Origin: Bacteroidetes bacterium OLB9
GTDB lineage: Bacteria; Bacteroidota; Bacteroidia; Chitinophagales; Saprospiraceae
Direction: 5' to 3'
Length of the DNA stretch: 64,000 nt
Assembly (NCBI GenBank): GCA_001567255.1
Contig: LNBW01000053.1
Location: forward strand, 1-64,000
In this document: positions 18,926 to 29,300 of the stretch, one piece after another
How the letters are laid out: the number at the start of each line of letters is the position of its first letter
Numbering within the stretch: the stretch's first letter is position 1
Program-made: the position numbers and the translations under genes
Notes under the pieces: generated by a model
Databases searched by the model: none
What the model was told of the DNA's origin: nothing
Seen by the model: only the letters and a program-made list of their open reading frames with translations

Positions 18926-20201
18926 ATGAAGTTGAGAATTGAGATTTTGTGCTTTTTTTTTGATATTGATTGCTGTTCATGTCAATAGCCAACAGTTTGT
19001 GCCTTGTTTATATGACATAGTGGTTCAACAACGTGAAGAATCTAATCCGGGATATAAACAAGCACTATATCGAGCCATTGAAGATGCTGCTAAAGAAAGC
19101 CATCTTAGAAATGATGAGATTTATACGATTAAGGTAGTATTTCATGTTGTTTATAAGACAGAAGAAGAAAATATCCACGACTCATTGCTTGTACGGCAGA
19201 TAGAAAGACTCAATCGCGATTATAGAAGACAAAATGCGGATACCATCAATTTGCGGGATGTTTTTCACCCGGTTGCCGCTGATGCAAGGATAGAGTTTGA
19301 ATTAAATGAAATTAGAAGAGTGCAAACGACTAAAACATTTAGGCCTTCATTCACAGGCCTTCCAGACCAAGTCAAGCAGACAGCCAATGGTGGTAGTGAT
19401 GCAAAGGATCCAGACCATTACCTCAATATTTGGGTATGTAAAATTGAGCCTTTGACTTTTCTTGGGCTTGAGAGTCCAGTTCTAGGTTATGCATATCCTC
19501 CTGATGCATTGTCACATTGGCCTGCTGGTTCAGCAGCACCTGCCAAAGAGTTAGAGGGTGTGGTCATCGATTACCGCACTGTGCGGGATGATAGTTATTA
19601 CATCAAACAATTGAATAATAACATTCCCATGCTCGGCCGAACGACTGTACATGAAGTTGGTCATTTTCTAGGATTGCGCCATATTTCTGGTGATGCGGGC
19701 ATACTAGGCGTCAATTGTGAAGGCAATGATGGTGTGGATGACACACCTACACAAGGCATGCAAAGCCAGTTTGACTGTAACAAAGAACAAAATACCTGTG
19801 GTGCCGGCGAGCCGGGAGATTTGCCGGATATGGTAGAAAACTATATGGATTATTCATCGGAAGATTGTCAAAATACTTTTACGAAAGGGCAAGTGGCCAT
19901 TATGCGCAGTGTGTTGACTACATTGAGAAAAGGATTGATTGAAGATGTGTCCGGTACGGATGACGTTAAAATCTCGGGTATCACCCTTGTACCTAATCCG
20001 ACCTCTGGCTATTTCAGTATAAAAAATACGAGTGATGTGATCATTCATTCACTTGAAATCATGGACATCCGGGGTCGAATCATTCAACAATTCAATAGTG
20101 GTTTTGATGGATATTTTACATTGGATAATTTAGAGGCAGGATTGTATTTTGTAAGGATTAATCATCAAATTACCAAAAAATTAGTGATAGCAAATCCTTA
20201 A
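18926..20201 (+). CDS. M43-like zinc metalloprotease with T9SS tail (frameshifted)
   Basis: An exported protease of about 424 residues. HEVGHFLGLRHISGD near residue 242 is the HExxHxxGxxH zinc site of pappalysin-type (M43) metzincins, and MVENYMDYSSEDCQNTFTKG supplies the Met-turn and disulfide cysteine. The C-terminal 80 residues are a type IX sorting domain (VPNPTSGYFSIK, then LEAGLYFVRINH and KKLVIANP). The best start is ATG 18926, but the signal peptide is only continuous if one T is removed from the nine-T run at 18953-18961, giving EILCFFLILIAVHVNSQQ. The protease probably reaches the cell surface through the T9SS. Confidence 0.88.
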
Positions 20202-20246
20202 AATACGGTACCCAATTTAAAAATGGGCTAGAGCGTGTAATAAATT

Positions 20247-21554
20247 CTAGGTTCTTATTACTTTGAGGATATGTTTTGTCTGATTAGTTATTTTTACGCG
20301 TTCTGAAATACCCGTCATTAGCAAGGCAACAATGCCTTGTGTATCAGCTAGTATTTGAATATCTTCTTTCTCAAATACTGACAATTTTTTGTTAGTAAGG
20401 TAGTCTTTCACCTTTTGTTTTTGACCCTTCATGCCCAGTGGACTGATAATATCTCCTGGCAATTGTTTTCTTAATACAAGCGGAAAATGAAGCTGGTCAG
20501 CATCTAAGTAAAGAAAATCACTATCTTTGAGACTGTTAGGCAGCTCGTCTATGGTCGTCAACTCAATTCTAAAATTGCATAATGAGACAGCGCAAGGTAT
20601 TCTTTGAATGACAACAGGGTCATAGTTGACAATATTTTTTTTGGGTCGGATGATTAAATTGTTGCCATGAATTACACATTCGTGGCTAGAAGTGGTAAAG
20701 AGCGCTGAGGTGCAGGCTGTGAGCATATCATCGCATTGTGTAGAACTGAAGCCGTATATTTTTAATTTCTGAAAAAGCAAAGCCGCTCCCAAAGGTAGGG
20801 TCTTTATTTTCCCAATGGAAATGCGCATTAAGTCACTGCCAGGAATAGTACTTTGCTTAAAGAAATCTTCCACAAGAAAAGATAACACTTGATCAGCACT
20901 ATGCACATTTTGAATCGTAGTGAACATACCTTTGTCAGATCGGTAATCGGCTGTGTATATCTGTGGCAAGATCTGATGCCTTATTCTATTGCGAAGGTAT
21001 TTGTCGGAGTCATTGCTGGCATCATCGCGATAAGGAATTTTATGTTTTGAAGCAAAATCCGTTATTTCCATGCGGCTAGCCCAAAGCAATGGTCGGATGA
21101 TCTTGCCGACTTTTGCTTCCATGCCTGACAATCCGCTCAAGCCTGAGCCGCGCATTATATTCATAATAAACGTTTCTATCACATCATCTCTGTGATGGGC
21201 TGTGGCAATTTGAGCACAGTGTTGTTCTTCTGCTAAATTCATCAACCATTCATATCTGATGATTCTTGCTTTTTGCTGTAGATTCCCATTTTCGAATACG
21301 ATAGGATCAATGTCTAGTTTGAAAAAGTGAATACCTTTATTTTTGCAATAATCTGATACCAGTCTGGCATCTTCATCTGATTCAGCGCCTCTGAGATGAT
21401 GATTGATATGTGCTATTTTGATTGATAGCTTGCATTGTACAAATAGTTCAGCCATGACCATAGAATCTCTGCCACCTGATACGGCTAGTAGGGTGGTGCT
21501 ACCGGGTGATATGAGATTTTGCTGTGATATATAATCCCTAAATGAATTGAGCAT
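20247..21554 (-). CDS. tilS: tRNA(Ile)-lysidine synthase
   Basis: A 435-residue cytosolic enzyme that ligates lysine to C34 of tRNA-Ile(CAU), switching its codon from AUG to AUA; it is essential in most bacteria. The ATP PP-loop AVSGGRDSMVMAELF starts at residue 24. HINHHLRGAESDEDA, ATAHHRDDVIETFIMNIMRG and the IRPLLW segment are typical of the catalytic domain. The C-terminal domain near residues 355-395, with LRKQLPGDIISPLGMKG, binds tRNA. Length and order are normal. A -7 promoter element lies about 60 bases upstream. Confidence 0.95.
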   Translation of the reverse strand: MLNSFRDYISQQNLISPGSTTLLAVSGGRDSMVMAELFVQCKLSIKIAHINHHLRGAESDEDARLVSDYCKNKGIHFFKLDIDPIVFENGNLQQKARIIRYEWLMNLAEEQHCAQIATAHHRDDVIETFIMNIMRGSGLSGLSGMEAKVGKIIRPLLWASRMEITDFASKHKIPYRDDASNDSDKYLRNRIRHQILPQIYTADYRSDKGMFTTIQNVHSADQVLSFLVEDFFKQSTIPGSDLMRISIGKIKTLPLGAALLFQKLKIYGFSSTQCDDMLTACTSALFTTSSHECVIHGNNLIIRPKKNIVNYDPVVIQRIPCAVSLCNFRIELTTIDELPNSLKDSDFLYLDADQLHFPLVLRKQLPGDIISPLGMKGQKQKVKDYLTNKKLSVFEKEDIQILADTQGIVALLMTGISERVKITNQTKHILKVIRT

Positions 21555-21586
21555 TATTTTATTAGGCTGTTTTTAAAATGGTTGAT

Positions 21587-21622
21587 TATCTTTGCATTTT
21601 GCTTTCACTGAGCACAAAGATA
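21587..21622. promoter_or_regulatory. Opposed -7 elements in an inverted repeat
   Basis: TATCTTTG on the plus strand (21587-21594) and its inverse CAAAGATA (21615-21622) both match the TAnnTTTG -7 consensus. The plus copy would serve the lipoprotein at 21696 and the minus copy would serve tilS at 21554. Because the minus copy lies to the right of the plus copy, the two predicted transcripts overlap and their promoters would interfere. Confidence 0.5.
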
Positions 21623-21695
21623 CATCACTTTTAAGTGAAGTATTTTATAAATAGTTACGTAATTGATATTTTTTCAAATTAAGATATTTTGTAAT

Positions 21696-22305
21696 ATGAA
21701 ATACTTTGTTTATCTGATTTTTTTTTACATTGGTTATAGGAATTGGTTGTAAAGAGCCAGGCCAAAATGGTACAACATCCTCAAAGGTGGACACTAGCAC
21801 TATGCCTATTGATCAGCTTTCTATTATCCATAACCAGAGAAATATATCTGACAGTATGGTGGTAGTTTGGCGCAATCATGCAAAGGGCATTCTGGAACAT
21901 AGGATCAGTCAGTCGGACCCAAAGATGACTACATCCATCACTAAAGATTTATATCATGTGCAAGGAGTACTGAGAGGTTCTGATGTTACCTTTGGTCACG
22001 ATCTCAAAGGCGCTTGGTTTGATTTTAATGATGATCAATCTTATACCTACGGCTATTTTGCTGAAACTTATGGTAGTGGCCGCTATCATTATGAGACAAA
22101 TCGTGGTTTATTACTACTTGTGGACAATGATGAAAGGATGAAACCTCAAGAATTTAAAGTGATAGCTGCTGCTGAAAACCTGGTTTTGCAAGGTGAAGCC
22201 ACCTATAATGATAACAATATGCAGGTTAAAATGAATCGTCAGGTAGGCTTTCCACAACCACCACCACCGGCTAGAGATGATGAGTATGATGATTTATTCA
22301 AATAA
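21696..22305 (+). CDS. Hypothetical lipoprotein (frameshifted in signal peptide)
   Basis: From ATG 21696 the frame stops after 18 codons. Removing one T from the nine-T run at 21718-21726 gives MKYFVYLIFFTLVIGIGCKE, a clean lipoprotein signal with the modified Cys, and continues to 22305 (about 202 residues). The mature part has a segment HVQGVLRGSDVTFGHDLKGA followed by WFDFNDDQSYTYGYFAETYG. That reads like a small beta-sheet lipocalin-type domain, but I do not recognise a family. It ends with a Pro-rich, acidic tail. The alternative start TTG 21730 would lack a signal peptide. Confidence 0.7.
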
Positions 22306-22310
22306 TTCTA

Positions 22311-22937
22311 TTATCTACGTACTTCCTTAAATTTACCTTTGAAGGTTTTTTCTCCTGCTTTGACGGATAGGTTAAGATGGTTGTCTCTCGGTGGGACAGG
22401 ACAATTATAACCATTGCTGTAAGCACACCAGGGATTATAACACCGATTGAAATCGATTATAATTTGATTGTTTTTTATATCCTTAATGGTATAATCCATA
22501 TATCTGCCTCCACCGTAGGTTTCATCGCTATTTGTCAAGTCTTTGAATGGTAAAAACAAATGTTCAGCATACTCCTGTTGATTGGCCAGTGCAAGGTTTT
22601 GATATAGTTTGAGTGAGAATTTTTGATTTTTATATTGGCAAAAGGCTGTAGCATATGCTTTAAATTTTTTAGTTCTGCCACTATAGGTCGGCATATCTAT
22701 CGGCATAGCATTATCCTCTAAAATACAGTTGCAGGTCAGTTTCCATTTAGCATCGGGATTGTAAAAATCTAACAACACTAGATCATCTGCATCAAGCGGT
22801 GAAGCTTCAGTATCTAGAAAATCCTTTTTATATGCTTCCCGATACTGATCGACTTCATTGCGAAATGATTTACTAGTTCCACAAGATGTTAAAAGTACGG
22901 TGATGATCACCAATAAAATTGAATGGTAATTTTGCAT
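22311..22937 (-). CDS. DUF1684-family lipoprotein
   Basis: A 208-residue protein with a lipoprotein signal (IITVLLTSCGTSKSF). The body matches DUF1684: YREAYKKDFL near the start, then LFLPFKDLTNSDETYGGGRY, IDFNRCYNPWCAYSNGYNC, PVPPRDNHLNL and KAGEKTFKG. These blocks are the family's most conserved parts and all are intact. Its biochemical role is not established. It is convergent with the lipoprotein at 21696 (5-base gap), and the PD40 gene lies 18 bases upstream on the same strand, so the two may be co-transcribed. Confidence 0.88.
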   Translation of the reverse strand: MQNYHSILLVIITVLLTSCGTSKSFRNEVDQYREAYKKDFLDTEASPLDADDLVLLDFYNPDAKWKLTCNCILEDNAMPIDMPTYSGRTKKFKAYATAFCQYKNQKFSLKLYQNLALANQQEYAEHLFLPFKDLTNSDETYGGGRYMDYTIKDIKNNQIIIDFNRCYNPWCAYSNGYNCPVPPRDNHLNLSVKAGEKTFKGKFKEVRR

Positions 22938-22955
22938 AAATTATGAATTTTCAGA

Positions 22956-23848
22956 TTATTCAGGTTGTTTTTTAGCAGTAAAAACAAGACGATGGTGGTT
23001 CCAGCTCATGCGCTGGATATGATGAATACCATAACCAGCAAAATCATAAAGTTCTTGCCATCCTAGATCGGAACTAGCTTCAAATTTTAATAATCTGGAA
23101 TCATCAGCTGCTAGGATCATATCGTCATTGACCAATTCAAAATCTTCGGTACCGCGAGGCATGGAGCAAACAGTATTGAACTGACCCGTTACCGGATCGT
23201 ATGTTTTTAAAAACCACTGCAGATTATTGGTCTTATGCACAAAATATAACAGACCTTTACTGTTCGTCTTTAAGCACCTTCCAATATGATCTGTAATGAT
23301 GCTAACCTTTTGATTTACAGTATTGGCGATTGCTAATTGTGGTGGATTAGCTACTAAAAACAATGCAACATTTTCATAATCAAGCCATGAGTAATATCCG
23401 ATATTATTTAGCTTAGGAAGTAAGCGCATACCGGAATTGGTTCTAGACAATGGATACCTCCACAGGCTTTGATCGACACCATCTCTTTCGATCCTCACAG
23501 TTGTAAAATTATGGTTGTCCGGTGTAGGTGTAGGAGAAAATTCACTGATACCATCTGTATCTGTGACTTTAAACATATTTTTATTGGTGAGTTGCAATGC
23601 AATAATATCTGTAAACTTTTCATCAGGTTGTAGAGAAGTAATATAGATCGTTTTTTTTGTCAAAAAAATCTTGGCTGATTATTATATCCTTTAGGATTAA
23701 AAGAGTTCAGAAAACTGATTTTCTTTAACTCAAAAGGTGCATTGTCGTCACTAAATTCAGCAAGATACAAGTCAAATGGGTCATATTGAGCACTTATAGG
23801 AATTATCAAGGTGGATAGGATGGTTAATAATAAGGCAATCCTGAGCAT
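22956..23848 (-). CDS. Exported PD40/TolB-like beta-propeller protein (frameshifted)
   Basis: An exported protein of about 297 residues, with a signal peptide ending IPISAQ. The frame stops at 23660 but continues if one base is added to the seven-A run at 23662-23668. The junction then reads GYNNQPRFFLTKKTIYITSL, which is the classic PD40 signature (GYNNQPxFxPDGxxIYFTS) and strongly supports a single gene. Later repeats resemble WD40-like beta-propeller blades (YPLSRTNSGMRLLPKLNNIG). It probably acts in the periplasm, role unknown. It precedes the DUF1684 gene on the same strand. Confidence 0.8.
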
Positions 23849-23874
23849 GGTGTAAGATTTATAATAATATTGTA

Positions 23875-23882
23875 CAAATATA
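23875..23882 (-). promoter_or_regulatory. -7 element upstream of the PD40 gene
   Basis: On the minus strand TATATTTG matches the -7 consensus, 26 bases before the ATG at 23848. No -33 TTTG is present at the ideal distance. Confidence 0.45.
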
Positions 23883-23928
23883 CAAAATTTTATCTATGAC
23901 TATAGCGACACTTGCAGATTAAATTCGA

Positions 23929-24852
23929 TTAGCCGATCCTCCATAATTTGATAAGTCTGTCGTCACTGGCTGATGCTAGTATATGGTGAGGAGCTAGCCA
24001 TTGGAGTTGATTGACGGAATTGATGTGGCCTTTATGTTGAAAGTCTAATAACTGAATCGGTGCAAGCGTGTCTTCATGCCAAAGCCGAATAGTTTTGTCT
24101 CTCGACGCTGTTGCAATGATGGGTAATGGCTTCAAATGCACAATGTCATTGATTGTGTACCAGTGAGCGGCAATATCAGCAATCAATTGAGGTGTTTCAT
24201 TCATATCCCACATTTTAAGATGGGCGTCGCGACCTCCGGTGATTAGTTGTTTTTTTTGATTCCATAGCATGGCAAAAACCGTATTTTCGTGAGCAGCTGC
24301 TATGATTTTTTTTACTGAGTAGTCTATTAATGATAGCTCGTAAATGTGGTGATCTGTACCACCGAGATATAAAGTATTGTTGTCAATGCTAGGTAGAATG
24401 CTGCGCAATCCTTGATGGTTGACAACAACGGTCAGTTCTGCTAGACATAATACTGTATTCCACAAAATAGTGGTACCATCCCTACTAATGGAAATAAGAT
24501 GTGTAGGTGATACCTGGTAAAACCCAAAGACGCCTTTAGTATGGTTGTAAGTTTCAGCTTTGACGACCTTGTCTTCTAGGTCTATCCAGAATATCCTACC
24601 ATACATATCTCCCGCAACGATGGTTTTATTATCTTCAAGGATCATCATGCTGAAGATCGTCGCTTTAGTGTCTGCTACAAGGTATCCGTCATTTCCCTCA
24701 CCTGCTCCTTGCCATTTTACTATCCATCCATCACCACCTGCACTATATAATTCATCTTTTTCTTCATCATAAGCGAGAGTATAAACGGAGCCATTGTGAC
24801 CTTTATATTCTTTAAAAAGTGTGGCAAATTTTTCTTTACTCAAAACATCCAT
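23929..24852 (-). CDS. Cytoplasmic WD40-repeat protein
   Basis: A 307-residue protein made of about seven WD40 repeats, each with the GH...WD-like pattern. Examples are YKGHNGSVYTLAYDEEKDEL then YSAGGDGWIVKWQG, AHENTVFAMLWNQKKQLITG then GRDAHLKMWD, and ATASRDKTIRLWHED. The length suits one closed seven-blade propeller. There is no signal peptide, so it is probably a cytoplasmic scaffold. I start at ATG 24852; a TTG seven codons upstream is the alternative. No partner is evident from context. Confidence 0.88.
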   Translation of the reverse strand: MDVLSKEKFATLFKEYKGHNGSVYTLAYDEEKDELYSAGGDGWIVKWQGAGEGNDGYLVADTKATIFSMMILEDNKTIVAGDMYGRIFWIDLEDKVVKAETYNHTKGVFGFYQVSPTHLISISRDGTTILWNTVLCLAELTVVVNHQGLRSILPSIDNNTLYLGGTDHHIYELSLIDYSVKKIIAAAHENTVFAMLWNQKKQLITGGRDAHLKMWDMNETPQLIADIAAHWYTINDIVHLKPLPIIATASRDKTIRLWHEDTLAPIQLLDFQHKGHINSVNQLQWLAPHHILASASDDRLIKLWRIG

Positions 24853-25120
24853 TGTTGTTTTAGAGGCTAACAATGTAAACTGTTGCTATGTTTAACGGTG
24901 TCAAATATTAGCACCTATATTCTTATTCCTGTTAGGTCTAGCAATGCAGTTTAGCTTCCACTTTTCCAAGTGGTAATTTATTAGGCTACAAAATTTTGTT
25001 ATAGGGTCCTATTTTTACTCATTATTCAATAAAGTGCACCAATAGTCAATATTCTATCGATAACGAAACAAACTACAACAAAAATGAGTTAATAACTGAC
25101 AAATGAAATTATAGAAACGC

Positions 25121-25762
25121 GTGCCCTTATTATATCAGTCGCATATCGCTAATGGTGGTGTTTTTGGCATCTGGGATGTAAAAGAAGATGAAACTTTTTT
25201 TGAAAGAAAAATTGACTTTTATCCGGAGGAGTTTAAAGAGCTGGAAGGACTCCGCGCTCGAAAAAAGATGGAATGGCTATCATCACGATATTTATTGCAC
25301 GTTCTATCCCAACGAGAAATCAGAGGCGCATGCCTGAAAGATGAATTTGGCAAACCCTACTTAAAGGATTCCCCATTCCACATTTCTATCAGTCATAGTT
25401 CCTCTTGTACTGCCGTCATTGGATCGCCTGCGTTTTGTGGTATAGATATCCAGATTATTGTTCCTAAAATTGAGAGAATTGCCCCTAGATTTATCAATAC
25501 AGTGGAATGGGAATATATTCCTGACCAAGACAAGATTTTATATTTTCACACGCTGTGGGGCGCAAAAGAAGCCATGTACAAATCTTTTGGGCGAAGAGGT
25601 CTAGATTTTAGAAAAGACATGAATATTTTACCTTTCATGTATCAAGCTGATGGCTTTTTTTTCAGAGGAAGTGTGGTTAAGAATGATTTTAACAAAAATT
25701 ATACTTTATTTTGCCGTCAGTTTGATCACTTAATATTAGTTTATGCACTTCAGGAAAATTAA
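25121..25762 (+). CDS. 4'-phosphopantetheinyl transferase
   Basis: A 213-residue Sfp/AcpS-type enzyme that moves the phosphopantetheine arm of coenzyme A to a serine of acyl- or peptidyl-carrier proteins. Typical blocks are SSRYLLHVL near residue 52, FGKPYL, FHISISHSSSCTAVIGS, GIDIQII with the metal-binding Asp, and LWGAKEAMYKSFG with the WxxKEA motif near 145. The start is GTG 25121; no ATG gives the conserved N terminus. The 3' end overlaps the next gene by 20 bases, so they are co-translated. Confidence 0.92.
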   Translation: MPLLYQSHIANGGVFGIWDVKEDETFFERKIDFYPEEFKELEGLRARKKMEWLSSRYLLHVLSQREIRGACLKDEFGKPYLKDSPFHISISHSSSCTAVIGSPAFCGIDIQIIVPKIERIAPRFINTVEWEYIPDQDKILYFHTLWGAKEAMYKSFGRRGLDFRKDMNILPFMYQADGFFFRGSVVKNDFNKNYTLFCRQFDHLILVYALQEN

Positions 25763-26201
25763 GGTTGTATTTGTTATTATGCTCATTTTCAGTGGGTTGG
25801 TCATGAGTTGTCGCAATAAAGTAAATCGTGATGTTGCTGATAAAAGTACTAGTGTAGAAGCTACCTACGAGACTAAGGAGTTTCTTGAATTTTATGATAG
25901 ATTTGGTTCAGACAGTGTATTTCAGATGCAGCATATAGTATTTCCATTGGAAGGTATGAAAGCCATCGTTGATTCCCTGGAAAGACCTGATCCAGATTTT
26001 CATTGGCAAAAGGAGGACTGGGTGATCCATGGTCCATTTGATGATATGGATGGGACATTTTCAAGGGAATTTGTAGATTTTAATGGCCTTGTGATAGAGA
26101 AAATTTATGATCCGTCAGGTACATTTTCAATGGAAAGGCGATTTAAAAAGTTGGCATCCGGATGGAATCTTATTTATTATCGCGAGATGGGACGATATTG
26201 A
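25743..26201 (+). CDS. DUF4348-like lipoprotein
   Basis: A 152-residue protein with a lipoprotein signal (IMLIFSGLVMSCRNK). The segment EFLEFYDRFGSDSVFQMQHI-VFPL and the W-rich middle (FHWQKEDWVIHGPFDDMDGT) resemble the DUF4348 pattern of Bacteroidota lipoproteins. The family assignment is from memory of its pattern and is only moderately sure. The function is unknown. It overlaps the end of the phosphopantetheinyl transferase gene by 20 bases. Confidence 0.7.
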   Translation: MHFRKIKVVFVIMLIFSGLVMSCRNKVNRDVADKSTSVEATYETKEFLEFYDRFGSDSVFQMQHIVFPLEGMKAIVDSLERPDPDFHWQKEDWVIHGPFDDMDGTFSREFVDFNGLVIEKIYDPSGTFSMERRFKKLASGWNLIYYREMGRY

Positions 26202-26311
26202 GCTATCCTAATCAATACCTTTAAAAATAGTCACAAAGAATACATTTTAGCTAAAAACTGAGGCTAAAATCATAAATTTATATATTTTTACGGACTAAAT
26301 CAATCTAATCA

Positions 26312-29300
26312 ATGCATATGTTACGACATTCTTTTGCACTGCTGATGGTAGTGTTATTTATCAACAGTATGAGTGCACAGTCTTTTTTCAAAAGAACGGA
26401 TGAAAGAAAGATTTCTTTGAGAAGTAATGACGAAAGAACCATTATACCTACAAAATACGAAGTGTTTACGCTAGATGTTGCAGGTATAAAAACCTATTTA
26501 CGTCAGACTCCTATGGAATTTTCAGGACTTGTGGGTTTGCCGCTTGAAATACCGATGCCAGATGGTTCGCTTGAAATGTTTGAAGTATTTGAAGCACCTT
26601 CCATGGAACCGGAACTTTCAGCAAAGTTTCCTTCCATTCGATCATATAAAGGTGTAAGTCACAAGGACAGATCAACAAGTGTGCGATTTGCTGTTGGCCC
26701 TAATGGATTTTATGCGGCCATTGAGTCATTGGATGGAGAAAAATACATTGATCCGTATTCTGAGAAAAACACTGATGACTATATAGTGTATAACGTTAAA
26801 GATCATCGTAGTGATATTTATGATAATATCTCCATGTGTGGTGTAGAAGGAGGTGCACCTGAAAGTGCTTTTCATGAGACTAGTACCCTATCCGGACGTA
26901 CCGATATTGTTGACTTACGGATATTTAGACTAGCTATGGCCTGTACCGGCGAATGGGGAAGAGTAGCCCGAAGGGGCACTGTAGAAAAGTGTCTTGCTGA
27001 CATGAATACTATGTTAACAAGAATGAATGCGATTTATGAGCGTGAATTATCTCTCAGATTTGTATTAGTAGCTGAAAATGATAAATTGATCTTCCTAGAC
27101 GCTAATACGGATCCTTACAATAATTCAAATGAAGGTAAAAAAATATTACCTACCAATACCAGAGTGATTAATGGCCTTTTGACTGGAGGAGCTGGTGCTT
27201 ATGATATTGGTCATGTTTTATCAATTTGTTATGACATTGGTGGTGTTGCTCAATTAGGATCAGCATGTCAGAGTAACAAGGGAAATGGCGTGACATGTAA
27301 TAATAATAATGATTTGTCTAATATTGTAACAAGGGTAATGGCTCACGAGGTAGGGCATCAATTTGATGCTGCTCACACATGGAATATTTGCTCTGATTAT
27401 GATGATCAGAGATCTGGCAGCTGGGCTTATGAACCTGGGAGTGGTACGACAATCATGTCTTATGCGGGATCATGTGATACCGATGATGTAACAAAAGACA
27501 ACGATGATTATTTTCATGTAGCATCGTTATTTCAGATGTATAAAAAAACTAATATAGGTGGAAATGCCTATAGCTGTTCTCAAAAGGTACCAACCAATAA
27601 TCACTTTCCTACAGTGACAGTTCCTGCTGTTACTTACACTATTCCTATATCGACACCATTTGCATTAAGCGGCTCAGGCACTGATGAGGACAATGATAAG
27701 TTAACGTATTGTTGGGAACAATATGACTTAGGAGATAAGGTTGCGCTTGGCACTATTTCTGATAAAGGTCCTTTGTTTAGATCATACAAACCAGCCACTA
27801 ACGGAGATATTCGATTTATCCCTAAGGCTAATAATATCTTATCAGGTAACTATACTGATAAGACTGAACCACTTCCTGATTTAGCTCGTTCATTTACATT
27901 TCGGTTGACGGTTAGAGACAATAACGCAGAAGCAGGTGGAGTCGTTTGGGATGAGTGTAAAGTTGAGGTGACTGATAAGGCAGGTCCATTTAAACTCATA
28001 TTTCCAGAACTTGATGAAAGGTTTAAAACTGGACAGTTAGTAAACATCTTATGGGATGTTGCAAACACAGACAAAGCACCAGTTAATTGTCAAAAAGTCA
28101 ATATCTATGGTTCATTTTCAGCTGCACTCAGAGATGACGACCCTAATTTAGTACCACTTGCCCTTGACGTGCCTAATAACGGAAGTGCGAATGTAATTAT
28201 TCCAAACAGAATCAGCAATTTCTTTAGAATTGTAATCAAAGCAGCAGACAATATTTTCTTAGTTTCTTCTAAACTGCCATCAAGAATTGAAGAGGCTACA
28301 GAGCCTAATATTTATGTAGTGCCTGAAACCACTAGTATTAATATTTGTCAGCCAGACACAGGATTTGTCAACTTTATTACACAAGCCCTTGGAGGTTTTG
28401 AAGGTAAAGTAGGCTTTTTGATTGATTCTGATTTGCCTGCGGGCATAACTGCCGTCATGGGGAAAGACACTATTGTAGCAGGCGAAATTAACACGCTGAT
28501 TATCAATACTAATCAAGTAGTAGGTAGTGTTTCGGGAACCATAACGGTCAAGACATTTGCTGATGGAGTCGATACCATAATCAATAATGTGGATGTATTT
28601 GTTGAAGGCGGTAACATTGATTTTGTGAAGACAATTAGTCCTGAAGCGGACGCAGATAATACTACTACGCTACCAAAATTTTTCTGGAATTCAAAGCCGG
28701 ATGCTATCAGTTACGAAATTCAGATAGCTACCAATCCTGATTTTATAGGCAATAGTTTAGTTGCAGAAGCTATAGTTGCTGACACCACTTACATTGTTCC
28801 TACATTGCTTAAAAAGTCGACAATATATTACTGGAGAGTGCGTGGGAATAATAATTGTAAAAGCGGAGAATGGTCTGAGATCAGAGCTTTTTTAACAGAG
28901 GTATCGGCTTGCTCTGAGTTGCTTTCAGGCACCATGGATATAACCATTGGTGTTGCTAAGGATGCTATTGCTGAAATACCGCTCAGCGTGACATTATCTG
29001 GCAATGTAAGTGATGTGAATATTGGATTGATTAAGGCTACGCACGGTAGATTGAGTGATCTTTCTGCATATCTGGTTTCGCCATCAGGTACAGAAGCCCT
29101 TCTGTGGAGTAAAAAATGTGCAAACCAGCAAAATGTCAGAATAGGCCTAGATGACCAGTCTCCTGATTTTTTCCAATGTCCTATTAATACTGGCAAACTG
29201 TACAGAACAGACGTATCAGGTGGTGCCGCGAAACTGGATATATTTAACGGTGAGCCAATGCAAGGGCAGTGGATACTGAGACTAGTAGATGGTGTAGCAG

